From assembly GCF_026151205.1 (NCBI RefSeq), contig NC_087082.1, positions 7,447,908 through 7,511,907 on the forward strand: a stretch of 64,000 bases of DNA. The letters are read 5' to 3'. Shown one piece after another: positions 1 through 13,300 of the stretch. Both the position numbers and the translations under genes were made by a program. The notes below the pieces were generated by a model, which did not search any database, was not told where the DNA came from, and was given only the letters and a program-made list of their open reading frames with translations. The first letter of the stretch is position 1, and each line of letters starts with the position of its first letter. The DNA comes from Bolinopsis microptera. Taxonomy: Eukaryota > Ctenophora > Tentaculata > Lobata > Bolinopsidae.

Positions 1-815
1 CCCAGCACTCGCGGGAAATTATCAGTGCGGGAAATTATCAGTACGACTTTTTGGGAATATAATGCTCCACAAAAATTATAATGCGCGCAAACTGTTAGCA
101 TTTTACTAACGCGGCAAAGTTCAAATATTCCGTATTTTATATTGTATCTAACAACTATACTCTAGGAGTTTGATGTAAATGATCAAAGACTTAATAGTTA
201 ATACGTAATTAGACGTAGTTTTTTGAGAGGTCGAATACTTTTAAACCAATCTTTATCGAATTTAACAACACTGAGCTATTTCCATTCTGGCCCCAACTTT
301 TCTGGGGTATCACTTTTCTGGATTAACGCTTGTATGCTATTGTATTGTGCGAGTGATTTTAAATCAGGTACAGAAAATCGAGTATAATATTCTAGGGATA
401 ATTTAGAAGAGATAAGATAGTCCTATACTAATTTTTACTCGATTTTGCAATTCTTGGACCTCGCTTTTTAAGATTTTTAGAAGGCTGTAAAAAACAGCGC
501 ACCATCAATTCTAAAAATCTTCATAAAAACGAGGTGTTAATTTTAAAATCAAATAGAAATGTTTAAAATACCTATCAGTATCTCTAAATTTTGTAGGGTC
601 AATATTTTCTCAATGATCCCTAAAACATGTCCTTACTAAAAAGTCGATATCGACTGCCCTATTAAGCACTTTTGTCAGGAAATGAAATTCACCATATTTC
701 CACAGTTTTTTAATCAAATACTAAAACCACTTATTCTGACAGTTGTAGAACGTATTATATGATATCGGAAAGACAAAGCAGACAGTGTCAGAAACCTAAA
801 GGTATATTGCTCACG
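1..815. other. Upstream region of the sushi/FTP gene
   Basis: No gene is seen. A short motif (gggaaattatcagt) occurs twice in the first 45 bases. The stretch from about 290 to 560 resembles one arm of the 757-bp palindrome at 28848-29604: it shares an 'attgtattg.gcgag.gattt' block, a 'gaaaatcgagt' block and a 'cttggacctcg' block. It is probably an old copy of that element. No convincing TATA box or initiator could be assigned upstream of the start codon at 816. Confidence 0.5.
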
Positions 816-1300
816 ATGAAGTTTCCCAGAAGTCTGAGGCTTCCCTTGCTCCTATTGTTATTAGCTGAAATTGGTAAGTGATGGTCGTTTGATTGTGCCA
901 CTGATTTATTCTAAGAAAACACTTTCAAAGAAGAATTCGTTTCAAGTTGAAATTTATAGTTTCCAAAATGAAGCTTGGTACATAATTTTCAAGGAAACTT
1001 TAAATAAACAGTTCAACTTTGATGAATTACACATCTTCATTGTCGATGGAACTATATGAAAGGGAGGAGGGGGGGGGGCAAAAGTTACTTGGCGACAGAA
1101 TCTTCGAATGAGTAGTTAAAGCATGCCGACTGCAAAGTTACAGGTCTCAAATATGAAACACACTGGTGGTATAAGACCCAGCGTATGTTAAGTTACTTTG
1201 CCCCTCGGCCCTCCCCTCCCCCCCCTCCCCTCCCCCGTACATAATATATTGAACGCAATCTTTCCAGTGATGGTGGCTTGTGAACAACCAGGATCTACAG
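816..1300 (+). CDS. Signal-peptide exon and 33-bp microexon of the sushi/FTP gene
   Basis: Exon 816-873 encodes MKFPRSLRLPLLLLLLAEI and ends at a strong donor (G|GTAAGTG) in phase 1. It shows a basic n-region and a run of Leu, a textbook secretory signal. The next plausible exon, 1268-1300, follows 'tttccag', reads V-M-V-A-C-E-Q-P-G-S-T and ends in phase 1 at GTGTGTG. It contributes one Cys just before the first FTP domain. The microexon is supported by phase and splice sites only, so it is less certain than its neighbours. G-rich and C-rich tracts lie at 1062-1079 and 1201-1236 in the intron. Confidence 0.65.
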
Positions 1301-4300
1301 GTGTGTGCAATTATATTAATATTGTGACTATTTACAGGGTGTCCAGTTTTTGATTTATTGTCAAATTTAGTACAAATTAAAGAAATTTTTAAATTTTGGT
1401 TATAAATGTAACAAATATATCAAAAAATCATGAAACATAATAATATGTGACTAAACAATTTATTATCTGCTCAAACCATCGTCCTTTATTGGAGAGCACA
1501 TGCTGATAATTGATATCAGGTGAGTCAATTGTCTCCCATTGTCTACAGCAGACTGCACTGTGCCCAACTGCATTCTCATTGCCTCTCTCATGTTCTTCGG
1601 TTGTCTTAGGGACTGGATTGCTGTAAACCTTACTCTTAAGATATAGTAGAAGCTGTTACGGGCAAAAAAAAGTGTTTTCTGCTATTGGTTTGAGGGCCTA
1701 ACCATTAATTAGACACGATAGTGTGATGTATAAGGATTAAGAATCTGTTTCGAATATGAATAGGACCTTATTAGTCACATGCTATACCAATGCACTCTTG
1801 AATTCCTGACCAACCTCGGAATTCTCCAGGGCGATGTTCTTGCTCCACTCATTTTCATAATCGTTCTGGACTTCATCCTAAGACTGGCAATGCCAATAGG
1901 GCCACGCGATGGGTTTAAAGTTGGCACTGACTTTATAGCTTATTTGGACTTCGCTGACGACTGAGCTACAGTTCCTGACAGCTTCAGCGAGAATAGCCGC
2001 CTATGCCAAAGCATCTCTGACATTGGCAATGTCACATTGCAGCTCCCTATGGTTTACTTATCAACATCGACAAGACCAAATACATGTCCTAAAACATTCT
2101 GAGGCCTTTCAACTCAGGAGAAAGGGTCTTTGTCAACGGCACTTCTCTAGAAGAAGTAGATGACTTCAAATATTTAGGATCTTATGTAGCTTCAACTAGG
2201 AACGACATTGCTTGGAAAGCCCTGCAGAGTCTAGATGCTTTCTGGAAATCTGACATGGTCTAGGAAGATCAAGACCAAGATTTTTAGAACTGCAGTAGAA
2301 TCCGTTCTTCTGTATGGCACAGAAACGTGGACCCTGAAAAAAGCTGACACTAGACGGGGTCTATACAAGAATGCTACGAAGAGTCTTTGGCATCTCGTGT
2401 AAATCTCACACACCTATAATTCTGTTCTTAACGGAAATATTCCACCGGTGACCCGTGACAGATACCATAAAGACACGACAACTTCGTTTTGCAGGACAGG
2501 TCTACACTCTACCTTCTACAGGACCAACCTGCTCAGCAACTCCTTTTCTTGCAACCATCATAATATGGCCATCGGTATAGAGGACGACCTCATAAGATCT
2601 TTCCGAAGAAGATACTGGATTGGCTCATGAGTGATAGAGATAAATGGAGGGAAGCGCTGTCCGAAACTAGTTCCAGACTTCAACTGGATCGACCTAGGCA
2701 GAGTAGGCATGATGTTTTGATAGGGTCTTTGATAGTGTCTGTTTTTCCAGTCTCACCATCCTCACAGAATGTATGTGGAAGGAGGCAATAACGAATTATT
2801 ATAATTGGAAAGATTCCAAACATTAACTGGGTTCAGGAGCGGATTTAAATGTCGATAAAGTAAGAAGACAAACCTAGCTAAAAACGTTGTTTGAGGTTTC
2901 TTTAGTAACGAAGCAGCTCATGGTTATGTAGTTGCATAATAATAACTTTGTAGATATTTATTTTTTCTGATCGACTACCAAGTGAAACAGTTATCTCGGT
3001 TAAAACTTTGCTGTATTAATGTTCAGATGGACCCGTCCGTATTCATCCTCTATAAATGTAACAGATTTGTACTTGTAGTGATGTAATTAGTTTAAATCAC
3101 ATCCACTGTTAAATTTAAGATTTAATAATTTTTAGTTTTATGATATACCCTCCGGGAATTAAATATCCACTAAAACTCGGGGACACCGAGAGCTGATAAT
3201 TTGCACATTTTTCCCGCTAGGGAAGCGAAGGTATTATCAGCATAGACTCAGACTGGCTGGCGGCAAGTTGTAAAACAAATAACACTAACGTTCTATATAT
3301 TAGACACTATATTGTATCATGCGCACGTATCGGATTACACCCCTTCCAATCGGAACCGGAAAATATTATAATACGTGATTATTACGTGCGCATGATACAA
3401 TATAGTGTCTAATATATTGAACGCCAGTGTTATTTGTTTTGAAACTTGCCGCCAGCCAGTCTGAGTCTATGCTGATAATACCTTCGCTTCCCTTGCGGGA
3501 AAAATGTGCAAATTATCAGCTCTCAGTGTCCCCGAGTTTTAGTGGATATAATTCCCGGAAGGTATTATAACAAATAATACCTTGGCTTAGTTATCGTGCC
3601 AGGCTCGCCCGTAGCACTCAACAGCCAAGGTATTATTGTATTATAACAATATAGAGTCATACTTAGCATAAAATCTTTTTAAATCTTAAATTTGTATTTC
3701 AGCTAGAAAACGAGAGGTAACAGAGATAACTCCTTTAAAAGTTACACAAGGAAAAACTGCCGACAACAACGAGGAATGCTGTGCAGCAGCACATTCAGTT
3801 GATATGGACTTCTCAAGTAATTCAGTAACTGACACTGATAACGGAGCAGGCTGGTTGAAGTTAGAGTTTAGTAAAACTCACTTCATTCACAAGATCATTA
3901 TCTACTACCTGTTCTACACCAACTGGTACAATCCTGGTGATTGGTGTGTAAGTAGTGAAGATTACTTCAGAACCTGTGTGAATGGGCATAACAACGTGGA
4001 TGTGTCAGTGTACCAGGGAGAGGTAAAGCAGAAGTCTTGTGGAACACTCCAACTAACATACGGACTAGACCAGTCAGACCAGATCTACACACTGCTCTGT
4101 AACACTGAAGGAGACACGGTGAAACTCAGCAAGAGTACAGGACAGATAGCAGTAACTGAACTAGCTGTTACGAGCACAGGTACTGTTAAAATCTAGGATT
4201 TGATCATTTAAATTTGTTGATAACGTAGGAAGTCATACCAAGCATAAGATCTTGTTCGATTTTTTAAATTTGAATTATAACGTAGCATAAGATCTTTTTT

Positions 4301-7300
4301 AATTAAATTTAAAATTAGTATTTCAGTTAGAAAAGCAGGGGTAACAGAGATAATTCCTTCAAAAGTTACACACGGAAAAACGCTCAACAACAACGAGGAA
4401 AGTTTTGCAGCAGCACATGCAGTTGATAAGGACCTCTCGACCCAAACAGTAACTGACACTGATAACGGAGCAGGCTGGTTGAAGTTAGAGTTTAGTAAAA
4501 CTCACTTCATTCACAAGATCATTATCTACTACCTGTTCTACACCAACTGGTACAATCCTGGTGAGTGGTGTGTACAAAATGAAGATAACTTCAGAGCCTG
4601 TGTGAATGGGCATAACAACGTGGATGTGTCAGTGTACCAGGGAGAGGTAAAGCAGAAGTCTTGTGGAACACTCCAACTAACATACGGACTAGACCAGTCA
4701 GACCAGATCTACACACTGCTCTGTAACACTGAAGGAGACACGGTGAAACTCAGCAAGAGTACAGGACAGATAGCAGTAACTGAACTAGCTGTTACGAGCA
4801 CAGGTACTGTTAAAATCTAGGATTTGATCATTTAAATTTGTTGATAACGTAGGAAGTCATACCAAGCATAAGATCTTGTTCGATTTTTTAAATTTGAATT
4901 ATAACGTAGCATAAGATCTTTTTTAATTAAATTTAAAATTTGTATTTCAGTTAGAAAAGCAGGGGTAACAGAGATAATTCCTTCAAAAGTTACACACGGA
5001 AAAACGCTCAACAACAACGAGGAAAGTTTTGCAGCAGCACATGCAGTTGATAAGGACCTCTCGACCCAAACAGTAACTGACACTGATAACGGAGCAGGCT
5101 GGTTGAAGTTAGAGTTTAGTAAAACTCACTTCATTCACAAGATCATTATCTACTACCTGTTCTACACCAACTGGTACAATCCTGGTGAGTGGTGTGTACA
5201 AAATGAAGATAACTTCAGAGCCTGTGTGAATGGGCATAACAACGTGGATGTGTCAGTGTACCAGGGAGAGGTAAAGCAGAAGTCTTGTGGAACACTCCAA
5301 CTAACATACGGACTAGACCAGTCAGACCAGATCTACACACTGCTCTGTAACACTGAAGGAGACACGGTGAAACTCAGCAAGAGTACAGGACAGATAGCAG
5401 TAACTGAACTAGCTGTTACGAGCACAGGTACTGTTAAAATCTAGGATTTGATCATTTAAATTTGTTGATAACGTAGGAAGTCATACCAAGCATAAGATCT
5501 TGTTCGATTTTTTAAATTTGAATTATAACGTAGCATAAGATCTTTTTTAATTAAATTTAAAATTTGTATTTCAGTTAGAAAAGCAGGGGTAACAGAGATA
5601 ATTCCTTCAAAAGTTACACACGGAAAAACGCTCAACAACAACGAGGAAATATATGCAGCAGCACATGCAGTTGATAAGGACCTCTCGACCCAAACAGCAA
5701 CTACCACTGATAACGGAGCAGGCTGGTTGAAGTTAGAGTTTAGTAAAACTCACTTCATTCACAAGATCATTATCTACTACCTGTTCTACACCAACTGGTA
5801 CAATCCTGGTGAGTGGTGTGTACAAAATGAAGATAACTTCAGAGCCTGTGTGAATGGGCATAACAACGTGGATGTGTCAGTGTACCAGGGAGAGGTAAAG
5901 CAGAAGTCTTGTGGAACACTCCAACTAACATACGGACTAGACCAGTCAGACCAGATCTACACACTGCTCTGTAACACTGAAGGAGACACGGTGAAACTCA
6001 GCAAGAGTACAGGACAGATAGTAGTAACTGAACTAGCTGTTACGAGCACAGGTACTGTTAAAATCTAGGATTTGATCATTTAAATTTGTTGATAACGTAG
6101 GAAGTCATACCAAGCATAAGATCTTGTTCGATTTTTTAAATTTGAATTATAACGTAGCATAAGATCTTTTTTAATTAAATTTAAAATTAGTATTTCAGTT
6201 AGAAAAGCAGGGGTAACAGAGATAATTCCTTCAAAAGTTACACACGGAAAAACACTCGAGAACAACGAGGAAATATATGCAGCAGCACATGCAGTTGATA
6301 TGGACTTCTCAAGTTATTCAGTAACTGACACTGATAACGGAGCAGGCTGGTTGAAGTTAGAGTTTAGTAAAACTCACTTCATTCACAAGATCGTTATCTA
6401 CTACCTGTTCTACACCAACTGGTTCGACCCTGGTAACTGGTGTGTACAAAATGAAGATAACTTCAGAGCCTGTGTGGATATTCATAATAACGTGGATGTG
6501 TCAGTGTACCAGGGAGAGGTAAAGCAGAAGTCTTGTGGAACACTCCAACTAACATACGGACTAGACCAGTCAGACCAGATCTACACACTGCTCTGTAACA
6601 CTGAAGGAGACACTGTGAAACTAAGCAAGAGTACAGGACACATAGCAGTTTTTGATGTAGCTGTTACGAGCACAGGTACTGTTAGAATGCTGTTTTTTCT
6701 AAAATTTTCTAAATTTACATAGAACAAAATTCTATTAACGTCGAAAGACGAACGTCAGGTTAGTGATATTTATATTAATATATTATTAATTATGTTATAA
6801 ATACGAGTAATAAACTAGAACTTAGAATAGTACTTATTAATGAAACACCAGATTCCCGAGGCTGAGGTTAAATAAATCAAAATGGGTCTTGCTCTGGAAA
6901 CTCCACCATCTCAATAGCCTCAGTAATATCAGTTTTTCTAAAGCCGTTCTCAATAATTGTGACTTGTCAGACTGAAACTTATTATATATCTCAACGATCC
7001 AATTCACATGCTTTGCTTTCAAGACAGATGATCTTAAATCAACTGCTACATTATTAGCCCCTACGCCAGCAGCCAGCTGACGTTTTACCTCACATGTTTT
7101 ACGTCACTGAATAGTATTTACTGTGACATTTCCTTACAACATTTTTAGCCGCCTTGTTTACAGATACGTCTAAAGGTTGAAATCGGTTCGTAAGATTAGG
7201 GGGAATAAACATAAAGCTAATATGGTTACATTCAAGTTTAAGTTTCTCAAATGTTGGGTTTCATTTTTGTAAAATAAAGAGATGAAAAAATTCTCAAATA

Positions 7301-10300
7301 CCATGATTTAATTTGGGGTACGAAATTTGGCGGTTTTCGGAAAAAATCCCCATATTTTCGTTCCCAAATCATTTAGGTCACTGGAATTATGTCGAACATA
7401 AATATCTCTCGTAAGGTAATTGACTTAAATTTAATTTTGGCACGTATTCATTGATTTAATCCATTAATTTAAAAAATGTCAGGTTGGATTCCAGCTGGAA
7501 CTCTAAACACGAATATTGATTTGGATATAGATTTGACCCCGCTCCAAATAAAGACTAAGTCCGTTCTTGGCGGAACTGATATGATGTGGGTGCGCTTTAT
7601 AGGTTCTAATGACAATCCTGCAATCTTCATCTATTTTCAAGATCCACCCAGCTACAATATCGGCTTTTGCACGCAGACAAATCCACGGCCGCAGTTCACA
7701 TTGCCAGATATTGATAACAACGAGCACAAAGTTTGGACTTTTGAAAGAGGGCTTAACAATCTTCAACTTCGTTGTAATGGAGTGGAGGTATTCAACTTTA
7801 TCTTGGTGGATTCAGCTTTCGAAGACTGTGTAAAAAAGTGGTCCATAGATTTTACTCAAATTCAATTTGTGAACGATGGAGAACAAGATAACGTGTCAGA
7901 CTTCTTTAGACCATTAGCAGAGGGTACATTTTTCTTACAACTTCCATCACATTTAATTTAAAAATAGATTTCAATTTAATTTCCCTATCATTGTGATGGA
8001 CCCTTATTGAAAATAACAAAACCACCAAAAATTTACAATTAAATCAATTAAATTCAATATTTTCAGTATGCATCAAACTACCTGAAGATTGGATTGGATT
8101 AAAAACAGAGGCTGAGTTCCCTGTGAGCCAAGGAACCACAATGACAGTGTCCTGCAACGACGGCTATATTAACAGTGGGAGTAACACGGTTACTTGCAAC
8201 ACTTACCACTACCAAGACTTGCAGTACGAGAACAAACCACAATGTGTGCCCGGTGAGAGATTTACCGCAAACCCCGATTAACCGCGGCCATTTCCTTTCC
8301 CCAAATAGGGCTTGACGTACATAATGTATACAATCAAAACCCCTATTTAACGCAAACCCCGATAAACCGCGGCGTTTTCCTTTCTCCCAAACTCCGCGGT
8401 AAATCGGGGTATTACTGCACTAGGAATATGTCGGGGTCGTGTTGGACTTCATTTTGAAGCGTGGAAAAAGAGTACCACTAACAATTTGGGTTTCGCTCGC
8501 GAATAAAGATAATGATGTAATAACAGTGAATAGGACATTGCTGATTACGAATCAGTGCTCACCCTTTTCCATTGCAGCAACTTGCGAGGAGGGACACTAC
8601 AGGGCTGCTGATATGGCTGAATGTGAAAAATGTGGCATGGGAAAACAGCCTAGCTCGGATGAAGTTTCCTGCGGTAAGTAGGTTCTTCTCTCCAAGAGTT
8701 TTCAAAATATTATGTTATGAGATGGTGTAGTTTCACGTCCCCTCTGAGTATGATATTCTTCATTTCAGAGCCTTGTTCAGCTGGACAGTATAAAGATACG
8801 GAAATGTTAAACTGTGCAGCGTGCCCAGCCGGTACTATCAGCTCGGAGTCTGGTACAGGACTTTGTTTGAAGTGCCCCCAGGGGACTGCTGTTAATACAG
8901 GATACACTGAGTGTGGTAACTTTTAACTTTACTATTCAATAAAACAAGTTCTGTGTAACAAATAGACATTGTTTGTAGACAGGTCCACCCCACGAAAAAT
9001 ACAGGCGACTAGATCTAGGTCCCTCGACTTTCATAAGTCATTGAAATTCTCCATGGCATAGTCAAATTATTTGTTATATAGTAGTGTACGTGTTGGAAGT
9101 ATTATAATTCTAAACTTTACTATTGGATTGACAAAATTTCGCTATTCTATCTAAGTCAGTGTTCACAGACAGAATATCTATCCTTTTTTTTTGAGATCCA
9201 TTTTTCCTTCTCCATTATTTTGTTGGATTCCTAAAAAAGATCATTTCAGTTTCCTGTACAAAACTAAACCCCAGCTGGGACAAAGTAAGAACAAATACGC
9301 AGTTACCAGTATCACCTGACACGGAAATTAAGATATATTGTGAGACTGGGCACACTCTATCAGGAGACACTACAGTCACTTGTATTAAAGACACTGAGTT
9401 TAAAGTCACAGAACCACCTCTTTGCAAGCTCGGTATACCAATCAATAGTTTCTCTTTTTAAATGCGTTTATTCAGTTTCAAATATCTTATGAGTCGTGAA
9501 ATCTCAACAATCGATAACAACAACGCTGATCAAGTAGACGGCTTAATTTATAAATAATTAAACAATAATTAAATAACAAAATAAATATTAATTTCAGATG
9601 AGTGCACAGAATTGACACCAGTGGAGGGGTTATCTACTGCAACCAAGTTTCCCATCCCTTACGGCACTTTGGTAACTGTTTCATGTGAAGTAGCGTACAC
9701 CTTTGCTGGTGATACTATGATCACGTGCTTGAAGGATCAACAATTCTCTCACTACGTTGAACCTACGTGCAATCCAAGTGAGGGTTAATTAACAATCATG
9801 AAACTAAAAACATCAGTTTTGTATAATTATATAATTGAAGATTGAAATTTTAATAACCATGAACTAAGAACTTGATGTTGACAACGTTGACATATTTTAT
9901 TTATATTTATATTATGTATGTATGTATGTATATTTCACTCCTCCAGAGCGCTGCACAGGACTGCCCCCAGACTCTGCCCTCCTGATTACAACTCAAAGGT
10001 TCCCAGTGGAGTACGGAGCCCTGGTCACCGTGTTATGTGATCCCGGACACAATATGGAACTGAGAGGAGATAACGTGATCACGTGTACAGGCGGAGTTCA
10101 GTTCGCTTCCACTGATAAACCTCGCTGTAACGATGCAGGTAAAGGGGATACAATCTTATTTTCTAATATTATCTCCTAAACCTTAAATATTATAATTTAT
10201 ATTCCACTAATCCACATGAACCAACTGTTTAAATCGCTCAGGAACGTGCTCCGAACTGCCAGCAAACAGCAACTTGTGGGCTGATACCACATTCCCTGTT

Positions 10301-13300
10301 AACAAAGGAGCAACTGTGTTTGTGAACTGCAAGTCTGGCTACACGCTAACGTCAGGGTTACGCACTCTAACCTGTGTACAGGACGATCAGTTCACTGTGG
10401 ACAAGTTCCCTGTCTGTCAGAAAGGTAAGTGGGCTATCATGTGATGAGGGCGTTATTTTGTATTAATAATAGTAAAAATATTAGCAACCTTTTTTCGCTC
10501 TTTAAATGAGTGGGTCGATCATATAATTTGATAGTTGGGGATGAAGTGAGAGTCTCCACTCAGTGTTTAAAACAAATAGTTGTCATGATGGCAGATTTAT
10601 GTTTGTACCATAGGGTATACTTTGTTTGTTTTTTGCTTTACAAAATAAGTTAATAAAAAATGGATGTCCCAGACGAATGCTCAGCACTCCCGGCCATCTT
10701 CAACCTGCGGACGGAGACTAAGTTCCCAGTACAGTACCTAGACACAGTCACAGTAGACTGTGAGAGTGGCTACTCCCACGAGGGGGATAGAACTATCACC
10801 TGTATTAAAGAAAACAACTTCCAGTTCAACCAACTACCTAGATGTGTTCTAGGTACGTTTAGATTATCTTGCAGACTTTCGTAATTTGAGATTTTTTTAA
10901 ACAGTGTGCAACCGATAGCCTCGGTTTTCATCAAGATGAAATGATTATGAAAGCATTGGGCTGGATCTTCATAGGTCTAGTGATCTCTTAATTAAACATT
11001 GCAGTAACGCTTCTGCTTGTGATCGATGAAAACACCGCGGTTATTATAGCGAAAATGAAGCCTCTTTATTGTAGACGGTCGATGGGGATTGGGACCCATT
11101 CATATCACTTTACACTGCACATGAACCCTCAGTAATCCATCCGCTAGAACTTAACAAAAGAAAGAGATTTGTAGTTTTATGATTTGTGATTTTAACCAAC
11201 CTCACTACAGACGAGTGTGACCAGATGCCGGATATCCCTAAAATCCAGACAAACACCAGATTCCCTGTGATAGTGGGGACAGAGGTAGTGGTCACGTGTA
11301 TAGCTGGCCACGTGATGAGTGGTAGTACAGTGATCACGTGTGTAAGAGGCTCCACCTTCACAATCCAGCAGCCCCCTACTTGCACTATAGGTTAGTGACT
11401 CAGCCCCCTACTTGCACTATAGGTTAGTGACTCAGCCCCCTACTTGTACTACAGGTTAGTGACTCAGCCCCCTACTTGCACTATAGGTTAGTGACTCAGC
11501 CCCCTACTTGCACTATAGGTTAGTGACTCAGCCCCCTACTTGTATTATAGGTTAGTGACTCAGCCGCCTACTTGCACTATATGTTAGTGACTCAGCCCCC
11601 TACTTGCACTATAGGTTAGTGACTCAGCCCCCTACTTGCACTATAGGTTAGTGACTCAGCCCCTTACTTGGGGGGGGGTGTAACCCAAAAAAACCCAATC
11701 CCAGTATGACCTTTTTCAGGGTAGGAGTTGGGTTTTTTTGGGTTTTTTACAAATTTTTCATTTGAAGGAAATAAAATCATGTAGGCACCTAGCAAAACAA
11801 TTATCAGTACAACATCACTGTTGTGGTTCATCACTACAACATCACAATAGATATAATCGCTTAAATATCACCCAAAAGCAGTATTTTATTCACTGATGTG
11901 CTCAGAAGAAGTTGGCCATCCAGATATGATATCAGCCATATGTATTATGTAATGCTCACTTCGATGGCCATGGCAAATTGAGTTAGTAGGGACGCAACTC
12001 ACAGGATGACCCCAACCCTGACCGCAACCGGTACGAGAGGAATAAAGCCTTTCTTCTCACCTTCACGATCTCTGTTTCCGTTTTCCTGATCATCCGCTTA
12101 ACGAGAAACCATGCTCTATCTCCAACTGAAAGAATCTTGCAGTTACTATCAGCTGCATGATCACATGTGATATTAAGTGATATCTTCGCTTGTTTATGGC
12201 CCTGGAGTCGCTAAAATCTTGACTGGGATGGCATTCGATCTCGCCCTCCATTGAGGCAAACCTCAACAGCCGTATCATGATGCAGAGCATCACCATACAC
12301 AGTTACTATTTTCGCCCATTCCTCTGATGAGTCAATATCCTCCACTTCCTCTTCTTCATCATCTGTTCCCGCTTCGTCACTCTCTGTTCCGTCAGAAGAT
12401 GGTTGGAAAGCCTCTCCTTCAAAGTTACAGTGTTCTTGAAGGAGTTCTCTACCCCTTGAGACTCCCTTCTTCATAGCTTGTAACAATCTTGGGATTGAAG
12501 TATCTTTACCTCTAAATAGTTTCTCTGCTTTCAGATGCGGTATAACAAGCTTGTTGCGAGAGTGGGCAACTGTTACAGGGATCAAACTTTTGCCGAGTGC
12601 ATCAAGCTCGAGGGAACGGTTTGATTTGCCCATGCCAACCAACATATCCTTAGAACACAGACGGACATGCCTTAGAAGAAGTTGAGGATTTTAGTACAAC
12701 GGAGCACAACTTTAGGTTACGCAAGGCCAGGGCATGGGCTACCTACCACAAAATGTAGGCTATATGGAGGTCCAATTTGCGCCGAGATTTAAAGATCCGT
12801 CTGTTCAAGCTACGGTTGAATCAATCTTCCTGTATGGAACGCAAACGTGGACAATAACAGAATCTTTGAAGAAAAGAATAGACGGATGTTACAGTAGAAT
12901 GCTTCGGATGGCCCTAAACGTGGACTGGAGAGAACATCGCACCAACAAGGAGGTCTTTGGATCACTCCCAAGAGTTATTTCGAAGATACAGGCCAGAAGA
13001 ATGAGGTTAGCTGGGCACATCCAGCGACATGATGACCTGGCAGCACACCAACTTCTCCTTTGGGAACCTAGGGAGGGGCAGACCACCGCTCACCTTCGTC
13101 GATAACCTAATAAGTGACACTGGACTCAAGAACACTGGGGAGATTAAGGAGCTTATGGCGGACAGAAAGCTTTGGAGACACATCATCGAGACTCGGACTC
13201 TGAAGCCGCCTTAAGTCAAGTAATTTAAGTCATGTGCTTTGACTTGCCCTTGACCTTCGTCATGGCCTCCCATGACAGGAGAACACATTTGCCACATTTG

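Noticed and set aside
3145-3565. Possible miRNA precursor because of the long hairpin
   Set aside because: The arms are about 190 bases and nearly perfect, as in foldback transposons, with no sign of a short processed stem.
4208-6265. Four antisense frames of 61-83 residues across the FTP introns
   Set aside because: Shadows of the tandem duplication; they cross the true splice sites and have no family resemblance.
7503-7833. Alternative frames on both strands within the unnamed-domain exon
   Set aside because: They overlap the frame supported by phase and by the conserved Cys/Trp pattern.
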